Source: an uncultured Faecalibacterium sp.
GTDB lineage: Bacteria; Bacillota; Clostridia; Oscillospirales; Ruminococcaceae
NCBI GenBank assembly: GCA_934525845.1
Contig: CAKSZS010000035.1
Coordinates: forward strand, 1-24,616
DNA: 24,616 nt
Reading direction: 5' to 3'
This document shows positions 21,727 to 24,616 of the stretch, piece after piece (within the stretch, counting starts at the first letter, position 1; each line of letters opens with the position of its first letter). Under the pieces are notes generated by a model that worked only from the letters and a program-made list of their open reading frames with translations, was not told where the DNA came from and did no database searches. The translations under genes were made by a program, and so were the position numbers.

Positions 21727-22950
21727 ATGGCCAAAAACGTCATCATTGGTCAGAGCGGCGGTCCCACAGCCGTCATCAACTCCAGTCTGGCAGGCGTATA
21801 CAAAGCCGCCTGCAGTCTGGGTGCCGACAAAGTGTACGGCATGAAGTACGGCATCGAGGGACTGCTGAAAGAAGAGCTGATCGAGCTCAACGTTCTGCTG
21901 GACGACCGCATGAGCATTGAACTGCTCAAGCGCACCCCGTCCAGCTATCTGGGCAGCTGCCGGTTCAAACTGCCGGACCCGGATACCGATTCCACCCCGT
22001 TTGTCAAGCTGTTCACCCTGTTTGACAAGTACGACATCTGCGCGGTGTTCTACATCGGCGGCAACGACTCCATGGACACCATCGCCAAGCTGTCCCGCTA
22101 CGGCGACCGGGTGGGCAGTCCGGTGCGGTTCATCGGCGTGCCCAAGACCATCGACAACGACCTGTGCCTGACCGATCACACCCCCGGCTACGGCTCAGCG
22201 GCCAAGTACATCGCCACCATTTTAAAGGAAGTCATCCGGGATTCCTCCGTGTATGACATCCGCAGTGTGACCGTGGCCGAGATCATGGGCCGCCACGCTG
22301 GCTGGCTGGCCGGTGCGGCCTGCCTGGCCGGCGGCGATGACTGCGAAGGCCCGGACCTGATCCTGCTGCCGGAAGTGCCCTTTGACCCGGACAAATTCCT
22401 GGCCCGGGTGGACGAGCTGCAGCGGGTCAAGCCCAACGTCATCATCGCGGCCAGCGAGGGCGTCAAGACCGCCGATGGCACCTATCTGTGCGATCTGGTG
22501 TCCACCGCCGGGCAGCTGGATGCTTTCGGCCACAAGGCCGTGCTCAGCGGCACCAGCCGGTATCTGTCCGAGCTGATCCACGAGAAGCTGAACTGCAAGA
22601 GCCGCGCCATCGAGTTCTCGACCCTGCAGCGCTGTGCCAGCCATCTGGCCAGCCGCACCGACGTGAACGAGGCTTATGCCGTGGGCGGTGCGGCAGCGGC
22701 CGCTGCCTTTGCGGGCGAGACCGGCCGCATGATCGCGCTGGAGCGCATCTCCAGCTACCCGTACCAGTGTGTCGCCAAGTCTGTGGATGTGCAGCAGGTG
22801 GCCAATCTGGAAAAGAAGGTGCCGCTGGAGTGGATCGCAGAAGACGGGATGCAGGTAACTGCCGCCTTTGAGGAGTATGCCCGTCCGCTGATCCTGGATG
22901 AGGTGACCCCCGTGTACGTCAACGGCACCCCGCGCCACATCCGTCTGTAA
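21727..22950 (+). CDS. Pyrophosphate-type 6-phosphofructokinase, copy 1
   Basis: 407 residues. It phosphorylates fructose-6-phosphate, with pyrophosphate as the likely donor. IGQSGGPTAVINSSLAGV (7-24) forms the phosphate loop; GGNDSMDT (111-118) carries Asp114 where ATP enzymes have Gly; PKTIDND (139-145) carries Lys140, the second mark of pyrophosphate use. MGRHAGWLA and the substrate stretch ASEGVK are intact. The frame is open to 21496, but ATG 21727 is 5 bases after AGGAGG and begins the conserved domain. It heads a two-gene unit with a close paralogue 82 bases downstream. The donor is inferred from the motifs. Confidence 0.92.
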   Translation: MAKNVIIGQSGGPTAVINSSLAGVYKAACSLGADKVYGMKYGIEGLLKEELIELNVLLDDRMSIELLKRTPSSYLGSCRFKLPDPDTDSTPFVKLFTLFDKYDICAVFYIGGNDSMDTIAKLSRYGDRVGSPVRFIGVPKTIDNDLCLTDHTPGYGSAAKYIATILKEVIRDSSVYDIRSVTVAEIMGRHAGWLAGAACLAGGDDCEGPDLILLPEVPFDPDKFLARVDELQRVKPNVIIAASEGVKTADGTYLCDLVSTAGQLDAFGHKAVLSGTSRYLSELIHEKLNCKSRAIEFSTLQRCASHLASRTDVNEAYAVGGAAAAAAFAGETGRMIALERISSYPYQCVAKSVDVQQVANLEKKVPLEWIAEDGMQVTAAFEEYARPLILDEVTPVYVNGTPRHIRL

Positions 22951-22972
22951 TCCCTTTTCCCGCGTCTGTTTT

Positions 22973-22991
22973 CGTGCATCCTGCACGTTTT
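22973..22991 (+). terminator. Weak hairpin between the two phosphofructokinase genes
   Basis: CGTGCA-TCC-TGCACG followed by TTTT. The 6-bp stem is short, so it is probably a partial terminator or processing site, allowing different levels of the two enzymes. Confidence 0.45.
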
Positions 22992-23032
22992 ATAAAAGCC
23001 GAAACAGAAAAAACAAAAAAGGAGAAATCATC

Positions 23033-24265
23033 ATGGGTAAAAATGCAATCGTTGGTCAGTCTGGCGGTCCTACTTCCGTCATCAATGCAAGTCTGGCCGG
23101 TGTGTTCGAGAGCTGCAAGAGCCGCGGCGCAGAGGTCGTGTACGGTATGTGCAACGGCGTTGCCGGTCTGCTGGAGGAGCGCGTGGTGGACCTGTCCACC
23201 GTTCTGACGGACGATCTGGACATTGAGCTGCTCAAGCGCACCCCGTCCAGCTTCCTGGGCAGCTGCCGCTACAAGCTGCCCGACTGGCACGACGACGAGG
23301 CCGTGTACAAGAAGCTGTTCGCCATCCTGGAGAAGCTGGACATCGGCTACTTCTTCTACATCGGCGGCAACGACTCCATGGACACCATCGGCAAGCTGGC
23401 GGAGTACGGCGGCCGCATCCAGAGCGACATCCGCTTCATGGGCGTGCCCAAGACCATCGACAATGACCTGATGGTCACCGACCATACCCCCGGTTACGGC
23501 TCTGCGGCAAAGTACATCGGCGTGGTCATGAAGGAGATCATCCGTGACGCCACCGTGTATGGCACCAAGTATGTCACCGTGGTGGAGATCATGGGCCGCA
23601 ACGCCGGCTGGCTGACCGCCGCCGCTGCTCTGGCCAAGAGCGATGACTGCGAGGGCGTGGATATGATCTGCCTGCCTGAAGTTCCCTTCAACGTGGAGCA
23701 CTTCATCGAGAAGGTGCGCGTGATGCAGGAGAAGAAGCCCAGCATCGTCATCGCCGTGTCCGAAGGCGTCAAGCTGGAGGACGGCCGCTACGTCTGCGAG
23801 CTGGCCGACGATGTGCACGCGGTGGACGCATTCGGCCACAAGGCTCTGACCGGTACCGCCCGTTATCTGGCCAATGTGGTGGCCCGCAATCTGGACACCA
23901 AGACCCGCTGCATCGAGCTGTCCACCCTGCAGCGCTGTGCTGGTCACCTGACCAGCCGCACCGACATCACCGAGGCCTATCAGGTGGGCGGTGCCGCTGC
24001 CAAGGCTGCCTTTGAGGGCGTGACCGGCCAGATGGTGGCCCTGAAGCGCATCTCCAACAGCCCCTATCAGTGCACCACCGAGCTGCACCCCATCAGCGAA
24101 GTCGCAAACCTGGAGAAGAAGGTCCCGCTCAGCTGGATGAACGAAAACCACACCCAGATGACCGAAGAGTTCCTGAACTATGCACGTCCGCTGATCCAGG
24201 CCGAGCTGACCCCGCTGTACATCGCAGGTCTGCCCCACCACATCTACCTGAAGAAGCAGAAGTGA
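23033..24265 (+). CDS. Pyrophosphate-type 6-phosphofructokinase, copy 2
   Basis: 410 residues, collinear with the preceding paralogue without gaps through at least the first 150 positions. GQSGGPTSVINASLAGV (8-24), GGNDSMDT (111-118) with Asp114, and PKTIDND (139-145) with Lys140 are identical in placement. MGRNAGWLTAAAAL replaces MGRHAGWLAGAACL. ATG 23033 follows AAAAGGAG by eight bases. Very regular use of preferred codons (CTG, GGC, AAG, ACC) suggests high expression. The copies differ at helix surfaces and near the C-terminus, so a heteromer or different sugar-phosphate preference (for example sedoheptulose-7-phosphate) is conceivable. Confidence 0.92.
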   Translation: MGKNAIVGQSGGPTSVINASLAGVFESCKSRGAEVVYGMCNGVAGLLEERVVDLSTVLTDDLDIELLKRTPSSFLGSCRYKLPDWHDDEAVYKKLFAILEKLDIGYFFYIGGNDSMDTIGKLAEYGGRIQSDIRFMGVPKTIDNDLMVTDHTPGYGSAAKYIGVVMKEIIRDATVYGTKYVTVVEIMGRNAGWLTAAAALAKSDDCEGVDMICLPEVPFNVEHFIEKVRVMQEKKPSIVIAVSEGVKLEDGRYVCELADDVHAVDAFGHKALTGTARYLANVVARNLDTKTRCIELSTLQRCAGHLTSRTDITEAYQVGGAAAKAAFEGVTGQMVALKRISNSPYQCTTELHPISEVANLEKKVPLSWMNENHTQMTEEFLNYARPLIQAELTPLYIAGLPHHIYLKKQK

Positions 24266-24296
24266 TGGTTTCCCCTTTTGAACTGTTCTAAGGCAT

Positions 24297-24340
24297 AAAA
24301 ACCGCCCTCCCGGATGCATTTCCGGGCGGGCGGTTTGTTT
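24297..24340. terminator. Bidirectional terminator between phosphofructokinase 2 and the dehydratase-activase gene
   Basis: AAACCGCCC (24299-24307) pairs with GGGCGGTTT (24328-24336) and CCCGGA (24309-24314) with TCCGGG (24321-24326), with one T/C mismatch and a 6-nt loop. Five A on the left (24297-24301) give a U-run for leftward RNA; TTTGTTT ends the rightward RNA. Confidence 0.9.
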
Positions 24341-24349
24341 ATCTTATGG

Positions 24350-24616
<267 letters not shown>

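Overview
The window looks like a chromosomal segment of a moderately GC-rich, low-redox Firmicute of the gut, most likely Faecalibacterium or a close Oscillospiraceae relative. The reasons are strong AGGAGG-type ribosome sites, a Tat-like lipoprotein substrate-binding protein, a GH112 phosphorylase, a polyamine operon with carboxyspermidine enzymes, paired pyrophosphate-type phosphofructokinases and the tail of a large acyl-CoA dehydratase activase. The genus is an inference; no rRNA gene is present.

Region 1 (1-8952) is a galacto-N-biose / lacto-N-biose locus. An AraC regulator and an N-acetylhexosamine 1-kinase run leftward from a 417-base divergent promoter region. A binding protein, two permeases, a 63-residue membrane protein and a GH112 phosphorylase run rightward. 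Together they would import the disaccharide, split it by phosphorolysis to Gal-1-P and GlcNAc/GalNAc, and phosphorylate the amino sugar. Next to the kinase lie the 3' remnants of two divergent genes, a sugar:cation symporter and another AraC regulator, joined head to head at a deletion scar.

Region 2 (9050-15320) is a tight leftward polyamine operon: arginine decarboxylase, spermidine synthase, agmatinase, carboxy(nor)spermidine dehydrogenase and carboxy(nor)spermidine decarboxylase. Two different routes to spermidine are encoded side by side, and no speD is seen. Upstream of speA is about 500 bases without a conventional gene. It holds a near-consensus promoter with direct repeats, a GC-rich multi-stem RNA, a second compact RNA fold, and a strong terminator whose U-run ends only 34 bases before the speA start codon. 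No promoter fits between terminator and speA, so the operon should be controlled by read-through. This is the best candidate for an undescribed regulatory system in the window.

Region 3 (15335-20245) is a response regulator, an intramembrane-type histidine kinase, an ABC ATPase and a two-domain FtsX-like permease. A perfect 7-4-7 inverted repeat overlaps the end of the kinase gene just before the ABC genes and is a good regulator site candidate. Region 4 (20246-24616) has an intergenic palindromic repeat, a membrane-anchored SGNH hydrolase, two tandem pyrophosphate-type phosphofructokinases from a back-to-back divergent promoter, a bidirectional terminator, and the 3' end of an acyl-CoA dehydratase activase gene.
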